DNA from: Brassicibacter mesophilus
GTDB taxonomy: Bacteria; Bacillota; Clostridia; Tissierellales; Proteiniboraceae
Direction: 5' to 3'
DNA length: 64,000 bases
Assembly (NCBI RefSeq): GCF_050433385.1
Contig: NZ_JBNPXI010000002.1
Span: 393,585 to 457,584 of the forward strand
Shown here: positions 40,723 to 49,405 of the stretch, piece by piece
How positions within the stretch are numbered: the first letter of the stretch is position 1
Layout of the letters: the number at the start of each line of letters is the position of its first letter
Position numbers and translations under genes: made by a program
The notes under the pieces: generated by a model
Databases searched by the model: none
Told to the model about the DNA's origin: nothing
The model's input: only the letters and a program-made list of their open reading frames with translations

Positions 40723-41643
40723 TTAATCAGCAGCCTTTCTACCTATTTTAGATTTTAAGGGCTTTCTTTTTGCACTTTCCAATATTATTGTTTTTTTCAC
40801 AGCTTCTACCAAGCATTCAACATCTGGTTCAAGTGCTACAATTGCCATTACAACTTTTCCTGTATGAGAATCTCTTCTTGCAATCGGTGTAAAATCAGGT
40901 TCATCAACATCTTTTCTTATCCCTAACAGAGTGGCAGCATTATGTTGGATTGCCTGTCTTTGTCCTGTATTAGCTAATGTTGCAACTCCATTTTCATCGT
41001 ATGGTTTTATTTCCACTGCTATTCCGTTTTTTAAAAAAACTTCCCTTGATTGTTGCAGTCCTACATTCATGACTATTATATTATTAATCTTTAACAAAGG
41101 ACCATCAAATACAATCTTTGCCGGATTTACTTCTGCAATATCCTCAATTGATTGTCGCGAAATAGCTTTGTTGAAAAAGAATAGAGTTAATAAACCCGCA
41201 ATTATACCACCGATTATAGAGTAAATTACATGAATGCCAGTTTTTGATAAAAAATAAATTATTATACTCACTGACAACGAAACCAACATTGTAACATAAT
41301 TTCTAGCCTCAAAGGCCTTTGCTATATCTTCAATATATGCAGTTCCTCTAGAGACCAGCTCAGTCGGCTCTATGTTGTCTAGACTCTGTCTTTCTAAATT
41401 TCTTACATCTCTAAATTGTTGCGCTGCTAAAGCTAGAAAAGTCACAGCAGAAAATTCATTTTGAACAAGCGCTGGAACTGCAACTGAACCAAGGCTCGCA
41501 GCAATAATTCCTAGTGTTAAATGTGAAAAAACACCTTGAGGATAACTGGGATACTGTCTAAAATCTACTCTTAACATAGAGATTCTGGACAGAAAACCTA
41601 CGATTATTGATGGAATAATAATATAACTATATTTAAACAACAT
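40723..41643 (-). CDS. YIEGIA family membrane protein
   Basis: 306-aa protein with about six membrane segments in the first 165 residues, and the signature TAYIEDIAKAFEARNYV near residue 100 that names the family. A soluble C-terminal part (about 170-306) contains LLKINNIIVMNVGLQQSREVFLKNG and PDFTPIARRDSHTG. The ATG at 41643 is preferred over a GTG two codons upstream. Paired with the capping subunit. Function is unknown; I infer a membrane complex linked to sporulating Firmicutes. Confidence 0.85.
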   Translation of the reverse strand: MLFKYSYIIIPSIIVGFLSRISMLRVDFRQYPSYPQGVFSHLTLGIIAASLGSVAVPALVQNEFSAVTFLALAAQQFRDVRNLERQSLDNIEPTELVSRGTAYIEDIAKAFEARNYVTMLVSLSVSIIIYFLSKTGIHVIYSIIGGIIAGLLTLFFFNKAISRQSIEDIAEVNPAKIVFDGPLLKINNIIVMNVGLQQSREVFLKNGIAVEIKPYDENGVATLANTGQRQAIQHNAATLLGIRKDVDEPDFTPIARRDSHTGKVVMAIVALEPDVECLVEAVKKTIILESAKRKPLKSKIGRKAAD

Positions 41644-41734
41644 AATCACCTACTTTGTATAAGCTACACAGTACAACTATTATAATTCCCTCAATTTAAG
41701 GATATATTCAATACACACCTTTAATAATATAAAA

Positions 41735-41770
41735 AGAAGGAGTTATATGTTATAGCATATAATTCCTTCT
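41735..41770 (-). terminator. Terminator of glyA
   Basis: 15-bp stem (41735-41749 with 41756-41770, one G-T pair) followed on the minus strand by TTTTATATT. Confidence 0.8.
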
Positions 41771-41798
41771 TCATTTTAAACTTGCATCTTATACATAA

Positions 41799-43028
41799 TT
41801 AGTAAAGTGGGAATTTATCACACAATTCCTTAACCATACTCTTTATTGTTTCTACATCAGTTTTTTCCTCTAAAGTCAACTTGATTATTTCCGCTATTAC
41901 TTCCATGTCTTCTTCCTTCATACCTCTTGTAGTAATTGCAGGTGTTCCAATTCTTAATCCACTTGTTACAAATGGGCTTTCTGGATCAAAAGGAATTGTA
42001 TTTTTATTTGTTGTTACGCCAATTTCATCAAGCAACGCTTCAGCTTTCTTACCTGTTAAGCCTTTTGTTCTTACATCAATAAGCATTAAATGATTATCAG
42101 TTCCGCCTGATACTAATCTAAAGCCTTTTTCAATCAAGCTACTAGACAAAGCCTTAGCATTTTTAAGAATTTGTTTTTGATAATCCTTAAAATCATCCTC
42201 TAATGCTTCCTTGAAGCTTACTGCTTTAGCAGCTATTACATGCATTAGTGGTCCGCCTTGAATTCCTGGGAATATTGCTTTATCAATTGCCTTTGCATGT
42301 TCTTGTTTACATAGTATAGCTCCACCTCTAGGGCCTCTTAAAGTTTTATGAGTTGTAGTAGTTACAAAATCAGCATAAGGTACTGGATTTGGATGTAACC
42401 CAGCTGCAACCAATCCTGCTATATGAGCCATGTCAACCATAAAATATGCTCCAACTTCATCAGCAATCTCTCTAAACTTAGCAAAATCAATTATCCTTGG
42501 ATAAGCACTAGCACCAGCAACAATTAACTTTGGTCTTTCTTTTATAGCTAATTCTCTTACTTCATCATAATCTATTGTTTCAGCTTCTTTATTAACACCA
42601 TAAGCTATAAAGTTGTAGTAAGTACCAGAAATATTTACAGGACTTCCATGTGTTAAATGTCCCCCATGTGATAAGTTCATGCCAAGAACCTTATCTCCAG
42701 GCTTTAATATTGCAAAATAAACTCCAAGGTTTGCATTTGCGCCTGAGTGTGGTTGAACATTTGCATGGTCAGCGCCAAAAAGCTTCTTAAGTCTATCTCT
42801 CGCCAAATCTTCAGCAACATCAACAAATTCGCATCCCCCATAATATCTTTTGCCTGGATAACCTTCAGCATATTTATTAGTTAGCTGACTCCCCATTGCT
42901 TCCATAACTTGCTCTGTCACAAAATTTTCAGACGCTATCAATTCGATTTTACTTCTTTGCCTATCTGTTTCTAATTCTATAACTTTCATTATTTCTGGGT
43001 CAAATTCTCTAAGATTTTTAAAATCCAT
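41799..43028 (-). CDS. glyA: Serine hydroxymethyltransferase
   Basis: PLP enzyme interconverting serine and glycine with tetrahydrofolate, the main source of one-carbon units. The 409-aa protein has ELIASENFVTEQVMEAMGS near 28, NKYAEGYPGKRYYGG near 51, and the PLP lysine in TTTHKTLRGPRGG near 224. HLMLIDVR near 334 is also typical. Monocistronic, with terminator. It feeds purine, methionine and formyl-methionine synthesis; the formylating gene fmt is elsewhere in the window. Confidence 0.97.
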   Translation of the reverse strand: MDFKNLREFDPEIMKVIELETDRQRSKIELIASENFVTEQVMEAMGSQLTNKYAEGYPGKRYYGGCEFVDVAEDLARDRLKKLFGADHANVQPHSGANANLGVYFAILKPGDKVLGMNLSHGGHLTHGSPVNISGTYYNFIAYGVNKEAETIDYDEVRELAIKERPKLIVAGASAYPRIIDFAKFREIADEVGAYFMVDMAHIAGLVAAGLHPNPVPYADFVTTTTHKTLRGPRGGAILCKQEHAKAIDKAIFPGIQGGPLMHVIAAKAVSFKEALEDDFKDYQKQILKNAKALSSSLIEKGFRLVSGGTDNHLMLIDVRTKGLTGKKAEALLDEIGVTTNKNTIPFDPESPFVTSGLRIGTPAITTRGMKEEDMEVIAEIIKLTLEEKTDVETIKSMVKELCDKFPLY

Positions 43029-43270
43029 ATTCCTTCTCCTTTCAATTTTTATTAAAATTTAATATTTATGTATATTGAATAATTAAGTTTTTCATATATA
43101 ATATACCATTATAATGAAATATAATAAACAATATTTAATGAAATTATATAATAAAATCATCATTATGCAATTGTGTGAATTTTATAAATTGAATTTGTGT
43201 ACCATTTAAAATAGCATAGTTAGTTTTTCCCTAAAATACAAATCATATAAGTGAAAGATAGGTGTTTTTT

Positions 43271-44050
43271 ATGAATGAAAAAAAAGAAGCAAAACGATTA
43301 CTTAGTATGGCAATTCTTGCAGGAAAGATAATGTTAGAAAATGGCGCAGAAACTTACAGAGTTGAAGACACCATTACCAGAATATGTACTGCTCGTAAAT
43401 TTGTTAATTATGCTGAACCATTTGTTATCCCTACAGGTATTTTTATGTCAATTGGATATAACGATGAAATAATTACTTATATACAAAGAACTAAGACAAA
43501 GAAGATTGATTTAAATAAAATTACTTTAGTTAATGAATTTTCAAGGCAATTTGTAAATACTGATATTACCATAGATGAGGCCTTTCAACTATTACATGAA
43601 ATAGATAGTACTAAAGCATACCCACGTAGTGTTAATCTTTTATTTGGTGGCTTTGCAGGAGGTTTCTTCTCGATTCTTTTCGGAGGTACATTTTTGGATT
43701 TTATTAGTGCGTTTTTTGTAAGTGTACTAGTAATAGAAACTAAGCAATTTTTAGAAAAATATAATATAATGTACTTCATAAACAATTTTGTAGGGGCCTT
43801 TGTTGCAACTGTTTTTGCGATATTATTTACTAATATAGGTATAGGCAATAGCATGGATACAATTATCATAGGCTCTATAATGCCTCTAGTTCCAGGAGTT
43901 GCAATTACTAATGCAACAAGAGATTCTATATTAGGAGATTTTTTATCAGGTATTTCAAGGGGAATGGAAGCTATAATTGTTGCTCTTTCCATTGCATTTG
44001 GAGTAGGTTTAACGTTAAGATTATACTTTTTATATTTTGGAGGTATGTAA
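43271..44050 (+). CDS. Threonine/serine exporter, ThrE N-terminal type (YjjP)
   Basis: Larger subunit of the two-gene ThrE-type exporter (DUF1212). A cytoplasmic N-terminal region (about 1-115) with ILAGKIMLENGAETYRVEDTI and FVIPTGIFMS is followed by five membrane segments and the VPGVAITNATRDSILGDFLSG motif near residue 208. ATG at 43271 has AGGTG upstream; a GTG three codons earlier overlaps it. It is adjacent to the smaller subunit gene with no spacing. Split into two genes here, whereas Corynebacterium ThrE is one protein. Confidence 0.9.
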   Translation: MNEKKEAKRLLSMAILAGKIMLENGAETYRVEDTITRICTARKFVNYAEPFVIPTGIFMSIGYNDEIITYIQRTKTKKIDLNKITLVNEFSRQFVNTDITIDEAFQLLHEIDSTKAYPRSVNLLFGGFAGGFFSILFGGTFLDFISAFFVSVLVIETKQFLEKYNIMYFINNFVGAFVATVFAILFTNIGIGNSMDTIIIGSIMPLVPGVAITNATRDSILGDFLSGISRGMEAIIVALSIAFGVGLTLRLYFLYFGGM

Positions 44051-44503
44051 ATGTTCTTAATAAAGCATTTTGTCTATGCATTCTTATCAACCATCGGATT
44101 CTCAATACTCTTTAATATTCCCAAGGATTCAGTTATAAAATCAGGTTTTGCTGGAGCAATTGGCTGGATTATATATATAGTAACAAAAGACATATTTTCT
44201 TCTCCAATCGCCGGTGCCTTTTTTGGAGCTATAACTGTAGGTATAGTAGGAGAGGTTATGGCTAAATATTTTAAAAAACCTGCAACAATCTTTATTATAC
44301 CTGGAGTTGTCCCTTTAGTGCCTGGGGCAGGAATGTACTATACTATGTTAGCTGTTATTGAGAAAGATTTTATTCATGCAGCAAATCTAGGTACAGAAAC
44401 GATTTTTATTGCCGCATCAATCGCCTGTGGAATAATAATATCTTCTTCTGTTAGTAAAATAATTAAAAAACAAAAAGAAAGAAAGCTGCTCAATGGCAGC
44501 TAA
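44051..44503 (+). CDS. Threonine/serine exporter small subunit (YjjB-type)
   Basis: 150-aa membrane protein with five hydrophobic segments and the motif GVVPLVPGAGMYYTML near residue 96, which mirrors the motif of its partner. Its ATG follows the partner's stop codon directly, so the two are translationally coupled. The 3' end overlaps that of the convergent thioredoxin-like gene by four bases. Confidence 0.9.
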   Translation: MFLIKHFVYAFLSTIGFSILFNIPKDSVIKSGFAGAIGWIIYIVTKDIFSSPIAGAFFGAITVGIVGEVMAKYFKKPATIFIIPGVVPLVPGAGMYYTMLAVIEKDFIHAANLGTETIFIAASIACGIIISSSVSKIIKKQKERKLLNGS

Positions 44504-44820
44504 TTTATCATAGATATGAATATTTCTATTTGCTCATTAGTCACAGTTCCAGTAAAACGATATTTCTCATTGCCGTTTTTAAACATTATTAAAGTCGGCA
44601 AACTTACTACCTCGAAAATCTTAACCAATTCAGCTTGTTCTTGATAATCAACTTTATACATTTGGATATTATGTCCATATGCTTCATAAAGTTCGCTTAA
44701 CTGGCCTAACATTCTATTGCTAGGCTCAAATTGAGCAGTATAAAATACTAATATTACCAAACCACTTTCTTCAAATACGCATTGATATATAGATTCAGAA
44801 TTTAACTCTTTTATAAACAA
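44500..44820 (-). CDS. Thioredoxin-fold protein without the CXXC motif
   Basis: 106-aa protein that follows the thioredoxin fold: VILVFYTAQFEP near residues 22-33, YKVDYQEQAELVKIFEVVSLPTLIMF with the cis-proline, then a terminal helix. The expected WCGPC is replaced by residues FEPSN, so both redox cysteines are absent (E32 and N35) and disulfide exchange is not possible. A binding or chaperone role, or association with another thioredoxin, is more likely. TTG start after AAGGTGG. It converges on the ThrE genes. Confidence 0.8.
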   Translation of the reverse strand: MFIKELNSESIYQCVFEESGLVILVFYTAQFEPSNRMLGQLSELYEAYGHNIQMYKVDYQEQAELVKIFEVVSLPTLIMFKNGNEKYRFTGTVTNEQIEIFISMIN

Positions 44821-44885
44821 CTTTATCCCACCTTAATTTTAATTATATACTGTATTGATATTAAGAGTGAAATAGCATTATTCAT

Positions 44886-45155
44886 TTATTTTGTATACTT
44901 TATCATGGTATCTATTAAATCATCTAGTACCTGGTCTTCTGCTTTGTCTTCAAGATAGTTTTTTAGACAATCCTTCATATGATTCTCAAGTATTAATCCA
45001 CCTACTTTGTTTAATGCAGCTCTAGCAGCGGCGATTTGGATAAGAATGTCCCCACAGAACTTTCCTTCATCTACCATACGTTGAATACCTTTTATTTGAC
45101 CTTCAACCCGCCTTAACCTTTTTTGAATACTATCATTTTCTTTTATTTCTTTCAT
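44886..45155 (-). CDS. CsoR-type metal-sensing repressor
   Basis: 89-aa all-helical repressor of the CsoR/FrmR family that loses DNA binding on coordinating metal. Ligand residues are C34, H59 and C63 (FCGDIL and ENHMKDC), the Cys-His-Cys triad of copper-sensing CsoR. ATG at 45155 after GGGAGG; an upstream extension lacks a ribosome-binding site. No copper ATPase or chaperone is nearby, so the regulon lies elsewhere. It follows an RseC-type gene. Confidence 0.88.
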   Translation of the reverse strand: MKEIKENDSIQKRLRRVEGQIKGIQRMVDEGKFCGDILIQIAAARAALNKVGGLILENHMKDCLKNYLEDKAEDQVLDDLIDTMIKYTK

Positions 45156-45190
45156 ATTAAACCCTCCCAAACAATGCAAAGAACACAAAA

Positions 45191-45628
45191 TTAGATCCTC
45201 TTGTTGTTAACAATATTGACTATTTCAAAATTAATTTGGTTCTTATTCTTGATTCTTTTATCTATTGATTTTAATACAAAATATGATATCGAAAGAAAAA
45301 TAAGTCCTACTATAAATCCTAATGACTCATAGTTTTCAAATCCTAACTTTTCGAATACGGTTATACCAATAAAGACACCTATAATTAGCATTATCAATGG
45401 TAAAATATAAACAATAAATGCAGATTTCAATACAATATTTGTTTGTGTTCTTATCTCTACGTAATCACCTACTTTAGCACCAAGAGTATTTTTTGATTTG
45501 ACACTAATCCCCTGAACGCTACATCCTCCTTTACATGAACCGCATTTATCTCCACATGAAGATGACCTCTTAATAGATATTTCAGCTATATTTCCATTAA
45601 TACTTGTAATATACCCTACTTGATCCAT
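45191..45628 (-). CDS. SoxR-reducing system protein RseC family
   Basis: 145-aa membrane protein with an N-terminal cysteine cluster CGDKCGSCKGGC (C25, C29, C32, C36), then two membrane segments at about 70-90 and 100-120, and a basic C-terminus. RseC family proteins are associated with RNF-type electron-transfer complexes; the cysteines may bind an iron-sulfur cluster. No rnf genes are in the window. It lies between the CsoR gene and tcdA, in the same direction. Confidence 0.85.
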   Translation of the reverse strand: MDQVGYITSINGNIAEISIKRSSSCGDKCGSCKGGCSVQGISVKSKNTLGAKVGDYVEIRTQTNIVLKSAFIVYILPLIMLIIGVFIGITVFEKLGFENYESLGFIVGLIFLSISYFVLKSIDKRIKNKNQINFEIVNIVNNKRI

Positions 45629-45668
45629 TTCTTACCTCCAATCTAATATAAAATATCTTTTAAATGCA

Positions 45669-46424
45669 TTATTTATTAATCTTTAGTATATCTTTAACTA
45701 CTTCTGACGCTATTATTAATCCTGAAACTGAAGGTACAAAAGAAATACTACCCGGTATTTGCCTTTTTGCAGTACATGTTCTATCTTTATTTGGGCATAT
45801 ACAATCAGTTTTACAATTCCCCTGCCCTGCTTCAGGTTTAATAGGTATCTCTTTTGAATAAACCACCTTAAGACTATCTATATTTCTATTTCTCAATTCT
45901 TTTCTCATCACTTTTGCTAATGGGCACACGCTCGTGCTGTATATATCAGCTACTTCTAACATTGTTGGATTAAGCTTATTACCAGCTCCCATACTGCTTA
46001 TTATAGGTATCTCCATCTTCTTACATCTTTCAATTAAATCAATTTTTGCTGACACCATATCAATAGCATCTATTACATAGTTGTAATCGACAGATAAAAG
46101 TTTTTCTGCACTATTAGCATTGTACAACTCTTTATACGCCACTACATGTGAATCAGGATTTATTTCTAATATTCTATTTCTCATTACTTCTACTTTTGAT
46201 TTACCTACAGTTTTTCTAGTTGCGTGAATCTGCCTATTAATATTAGTAAGACATATATCATCGTCATCAATTATTACAAAAGAACCTACTCCACATCTTG
46301 CTAAAGCTTCTACTGCGAAGGTACCTACTCCACCTATCCCAAAAACTGCAATTTTAGACTTTTTAAGTTTCTCGAGACCAACAGCGCCTATAAGCATTTC
46401 TGTTCTTGAAAATGCATGCAACAT
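45669..46424 (-). CDS. tcdA: tRNA threonylcarbamoyladenosine dehydratase (TcdA)
   Basis: E1-like enzyme that converts t6A37 in tRNA to the cyclic ct6A form using ATP. The 251-aa protein has the nucleotide-binding GIGGVGTFAVEALARCGVG near 30-48, DDDDICLTNINRQIHAT near 57-73, and an MGAGNK turn near 145. A C-terminal cysteine-rich CKTDCICPNKDRTC (about 207-220) is a clostridial insert that may bind metal. Monocistronic. Confidence 0.92.
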   Translation of the reverse strand: MLHAFSRTEMLIGAVGLEKLKKSKIAVFGIGGVGTFAVEALARCGVGSFVIIDDDDICLTNINRQIHATRKTVGKSKVEVMRNRILEINPDSHVVAYKELYNANSAEKLLSVDYNYVIDAIDMVSAKIDLIERCKKMEIPIISSMGAGNKLNPTMLEVADIYSTSVCPLAKVMRKELRNRNIDSLKVVYSKEIPIKPEAGQGNCKTDCICPNKDRTCTAKRQIPGSISFVPSVSGLIIASEVVKDILKINK

Positions 46425-46511
46425 ATATTACAACTCCCTTTATAAAGTATTATCATAAGAACATTGTCTTAAATATTATTACTATTAACATATAAAATGA
46501 TAACACAGTTC

Positions 46512-46548
46512 AAAACGGGTATCAATAAATTATAATTTAGCCGTTTTT
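46512..46548 (-). terminator. Weak hairpin after the phosphoesterase gene
   Basis: AAAACGG/CCGTTTT arms (46512-46518, 46541-46547) with a self-complementary AAATTATAATTT between them. T tract on the minus strand is poor. Confidence 0.35.
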
Positions 46549-46554
46549 CTCAAT

Positions 46555-47283
46555 TTATTTTTTCCCATAAAAAGACTTTAATATAAAATCTCTTTGAGGA
46601 ACTTGTCTGTTTTCAAATTCTTTAATTAACTCTGTTTCATCATACTTCACCTGGAATCTTTTTATATCATAGCCATCCTTATATAACTCTAAAATAAAAA
46701 ATCTAGCAATTGGCCTGTAGCAGCATCCTAAAGAACCTGGGTTCAAATATCTAACTTTGCTCATTATATCTGACGATTGATGAGAATGACCATAGAAAAT
46801 TAAATCTGACTTCACATCACAAAATACATTATTCACATCGTCCGGTGTTGGATTATAACATACTTCTTTAAACTTTCTTTCTGTATCATTTAACCCATAA
46901 TGGGTAAACGCAATCTCATAATTAAAGTACCGCTCGATAATAGTATATGGAAATCTAGCAACCTCTTTTTTTAGTAATTTGTCTATTTCTGAATGAATCC
47001 ATTTCTGATGCTCTTCTTCACCTTTAGACATCCACTCTGGTCTAGGGTTTGGAAGTCCTAATGCAAACCACTCATCATGATTTCCCATTACCATTCTTAA
47101 TCCTTTTGTATTGAACATAAGATCTAAGCACTCATTTGGGTAAGGACCTATTCCTATTGCATCACCAGTATGAAATATATAATCACATTTATCTTCATGT
47201 ATTCTTTTTAAAGCTGCTTTTAATGCTGGTAAATTACCATGGACATCTGTCATAATAGCAACCTTTAATTTTGAATGCTTCAT
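46555..47283 (-). CDS. Metallophosphoesterase family protein (YfcE/MJ0936-like)
   Basis: 242-aa calcineurin-like phosphoesterase. The metal-binding pattern is complete: DVHGN at residues 13-17, GDAIG near 41, GNHDEW near 72 and GHSHQSS near 168. Substrate cannot be named; candidates are nucleotides or phosphodiesters. It has its own promoter and is not in an operon. The C-terminal region has no added domain. Confidence 0.85.
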   Translation of the reverse strand: MKHSKLKVAIMTDVHGNLPALKAALKRIHEDKCDYIFHTGDAIGIGPYPNECLDLMFNTKGLRMVMGNHDEWFALGLPNPRPEWMSKGEEEHQKWIHSEIDKLLKKEVARFPYTIIERYFNYEIAFTHYGLNDTERKFKEVCYNPTPDDVNNVFCDVKSDLIFYGHSHQSSDIMSKVRYLNPGSLGCCYRPIARFFILELYKDGYDIKRFQVKYDETELIKEFENRQVPQRDFILKSFYGKK

Positions 47284-47371
47284 TTATAACACTCCTTGGT
47301 GCACATACATTTAATATGCTATCTTAGTTTTCCAAATTATTCTGCCATAATATACAAATATATTTTGGTAC

Positions 47372-47400
47372 ATTATAACAGAAAGCTACTTCTTATTCAA
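47372..47400 (-). promoter_or_regulatory. Sigma-A promoter of the metallophosphoesterase gene
   Basis: Minus-strand TTGAAT (47395-47400), 17 bases, consensus TATAAT (47372-47377). Confidence 0.7.
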
Positions 47401-47485
47401 TAACAAAGACTTCTATGAAAGCTTTTAAATCATAGATGCTTTAGTGAAACAATTTTTTCAAAAACGCATATTAAGTACTCATGTA

Positions 47486-47584
47486 TTAAAAAAGGGCTTC
47501 AAAAGAAACATTATAATGTTGCCTTTTTTGAAACTCATCTGCGGAAAGTTCTTGTTATTAAAAATATAAAGTTAGAACTTTCCT
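47486..47584 (-). other. Structured, gene-free stretch after aspS
   Basis: Minus strand: a 10-bp stem GGAAAGTTCT/AGAACTTTCC (47543-47552, 47574-47583), then an AAAAAAGGC...GCCCTTTTTT hairpin (about 47489-47530) with a T tract, containing the 14-base palindrome AACATTATAATGTT. It lies between the aspS terminator and the next promoter. It could be a small RNA, tandem terminators or a remnant of an interspersed repeat. Confidence 0.5.
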
Positions 47585-47593
47585 ATGCGTTAT

Positions 47594-47620
47594 AAAAAAA
47601 GCTAAGGTTAAAACCTTAGC
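47594..47620 (-). terminator. Terminator of hisS-aspS
   Basis: Perfect 9-bp stem GCTAAGGTT/AACCTTAGC (47601-47620) with seven T residues on the minus strand. The stem overlaps the aspS stop codon. Confidence 0.92.
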
Positions 47621-49401
47621 TATTCTTTAATAATCGTATTTATATGGATTTCATTTAATTGATTCTCTGCAACATTAGTAGGCGCATTAGTCAATAAGCA
47701 TGTAGCACTTTGAGTTTTTGGAAATGCAACAACATCTCTTATATTATCACTTCCGGTCATAAGCATTATGAGTCTATCAAAACCATATGCAATCCCACCA
47801 TGTGGAGGTACCCCATATTTAAATGCCTCAAGCAAAAATCCAAATTTATCCCAAGCTTCCTCCATTGTAAAACCAAGTGCTTTAAACATACTTACCTGAA
47901 GTGAAGAATTGTTTATTCTTATACTTCCTCCTCCAATTTCATCTCCATTGATAACTATGTCATATGCTTTTGCTCTAACCTTTTCTGGCTCTGTTTCTAG
48001 TAGTTTGATATCTTCATCCACTGGATGCGTAAAAGGATGATGCTTTGCAACGTATCTATTTTCTTCTTCATCATATTCAAATAGAGGAAACTCCGTTATC
48101 CACACAAGTTTGTATTCATTATTGTCAATTAAATTTAATCTATTTGCAACTTCCACTCTTAAACTTCCTAAAGATGCAAATACTACGGAAGGCTTATCCG
48201 CTACAATTAATAGCAAGTCTCCTTTCTTTGCTTCCATCCTTTCTATTATTGCACTAAGTTCTTGCTCTGAAAGGAATTTAGCTATAGGAGATGTGATCCC
48301 TTCATCAGATAGTTTAATCCACGCTAATCCCTTTGCACCGTAGGTTTTAACGAAATCTTCTAGCTGAGAAATATTTTTTCGTGTAAATTCATCAGCATAA
48401 CCTGTAACATTTATGCCTCGTACTTCTCCACCATTTTGTATAGCACCACTGAATACTTTAAAATCACTATTACTTACTATATCAGAGATATTTTTAAGTT
48501 CAAATCCAAATCTTAAATCAGGTTTGTCAGAACCAAATCTATCCATAGCTTCTTTATATGTCATTCTATCTATTGGCAGATTTATGTCGATTCCTTTTAT
48601 TTCTTTGAATAATCTATATATTAATTGCTCGTTAATTGATAACACATCTTCAATGTCAACAAATGACATTTCAATATCAATTTGAGTAAACTCAGGCTGT
48701 CTGTTTGCTCTTAAATCCTCATCTCTAAAGCACTTTACAATTTGATAGTACCTATCCATTCCTGAAACCATTAGTAGCTGTTTCATAAGCTGTGGTGATT
48801 GTGGAAGTGCATAGAACTTACCTGGGTTAACTCTACTAGGAACTAAGTAATCCCTTGCCCCCTCTGGTGTAGGCTTTGTAAGCATTGGAGTTTCAACTTC
48901 AACAAAACTATTTTCATCCAAAAATTCTCTTACTACCTTTGCAGTTCTATGTCTTGTTTTTAGATTTTGTTGCATAGATGGTTTTCTTAAATCTAAATAT
49001 CTGTATTTTAAGCGCATAGATTCAGAAACATCATCATTATCCTTTATATAAATAGGTGGAGTTTCAGCTTCATCTAATATTTTTAATTCTTCGACAAACA
49101 CTTCGATTTCTCCAGTAGGCAATTCATTATTTATTGATTGTCTCTTTAAAACCTTTCCTCTTACTGCTAAAACATACTCGCTTCTTATTCTATCAGCTTT
49201 ATTAAATGCTTCTTCAGAAATATTACTATCAAAAACCACTTGTACAATACCTGTAGTATCTCTTAAATCAACAAATATTAATGACCCTAGATTTCTTCTT
49301 TTCTGGACCCAACCCATAAGTATAACGTCTTGGCCTTCATTTTCAATTGTTAAATTACCACACATATGAGTTCTTCTTAAATTACCCATTGACTCTCCCA
49401 T
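47620..49401 (-). CDS. aspS: Aspartyl-tRNA synthetase
   Basis: Class II synthetase charging tRNA-Asp. The 593-aa bacterial form has an N-terminal anticodon-binding OB domain (about 1-105), motif 2 FRDEDLRANRQPEFTQID near 219, the GAD insertion (about 290-410), and motif 3 GIAYGFDRL near 535. FVEVETPMLT (motif 1) lies near 150. It follows hisS by four bases on a shared transcript governed by a T-box. Whether it also charges tRNA-Asn cannot be judged; gatCAB is not in the window. Confidence 0.96.
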   Translation of the reverse strand: MGESMGNLRRTHMCGNLTIENEGQDVILMGWVQKRRNLGSLIFVDLRDTTGIVQVVFDSNISEEAFNKADRIRSEYVLAVRGKVLKRQSINNELPTGEIEVFVEELKILDEAETPPIYIKDNDDVSESMRLKYRYLDLRKPSMQQNLKTRHRTAKVVREFLDENSFVEVETPMLTKPTPEGARDYLVPSRVNPGKFYALPQSPQLMKQLLMVSGMDRYYQIVKCFRDEDLRANRQPEFTQIDIEMSFVDIEDVLSINEQLIYRLFKEIKGIDINLPIDRMTYKEAMDRFGSDKPDLRFGFELKNISDIVSNSDFKVFSGAIQNGGEVRGINVTGYADEFTRKNISQLEDFVKTYGAKGLAWIKLSDEGITSPIAKFLSEQELSAIIERMEAKKGDLLLIVADKPSVVFASLGSLRVEVANRLNLIDNNEYKLVWITEFPLFEYDEEENRYVAKHHPFTHPVDEDIKLLETEPEKVRAKAYDIVINGDEIGGGSIRINNSSLQVSMFKALGFTMEEAWDKFGFLLEAFKYGVPPHGGIAYGFDRLIMLMTGSDNIRDVVAFPKTQSATCLLTNAPTNVAENQLNEIHINTIIKE

Positions 49402-49405
49402 AAAA

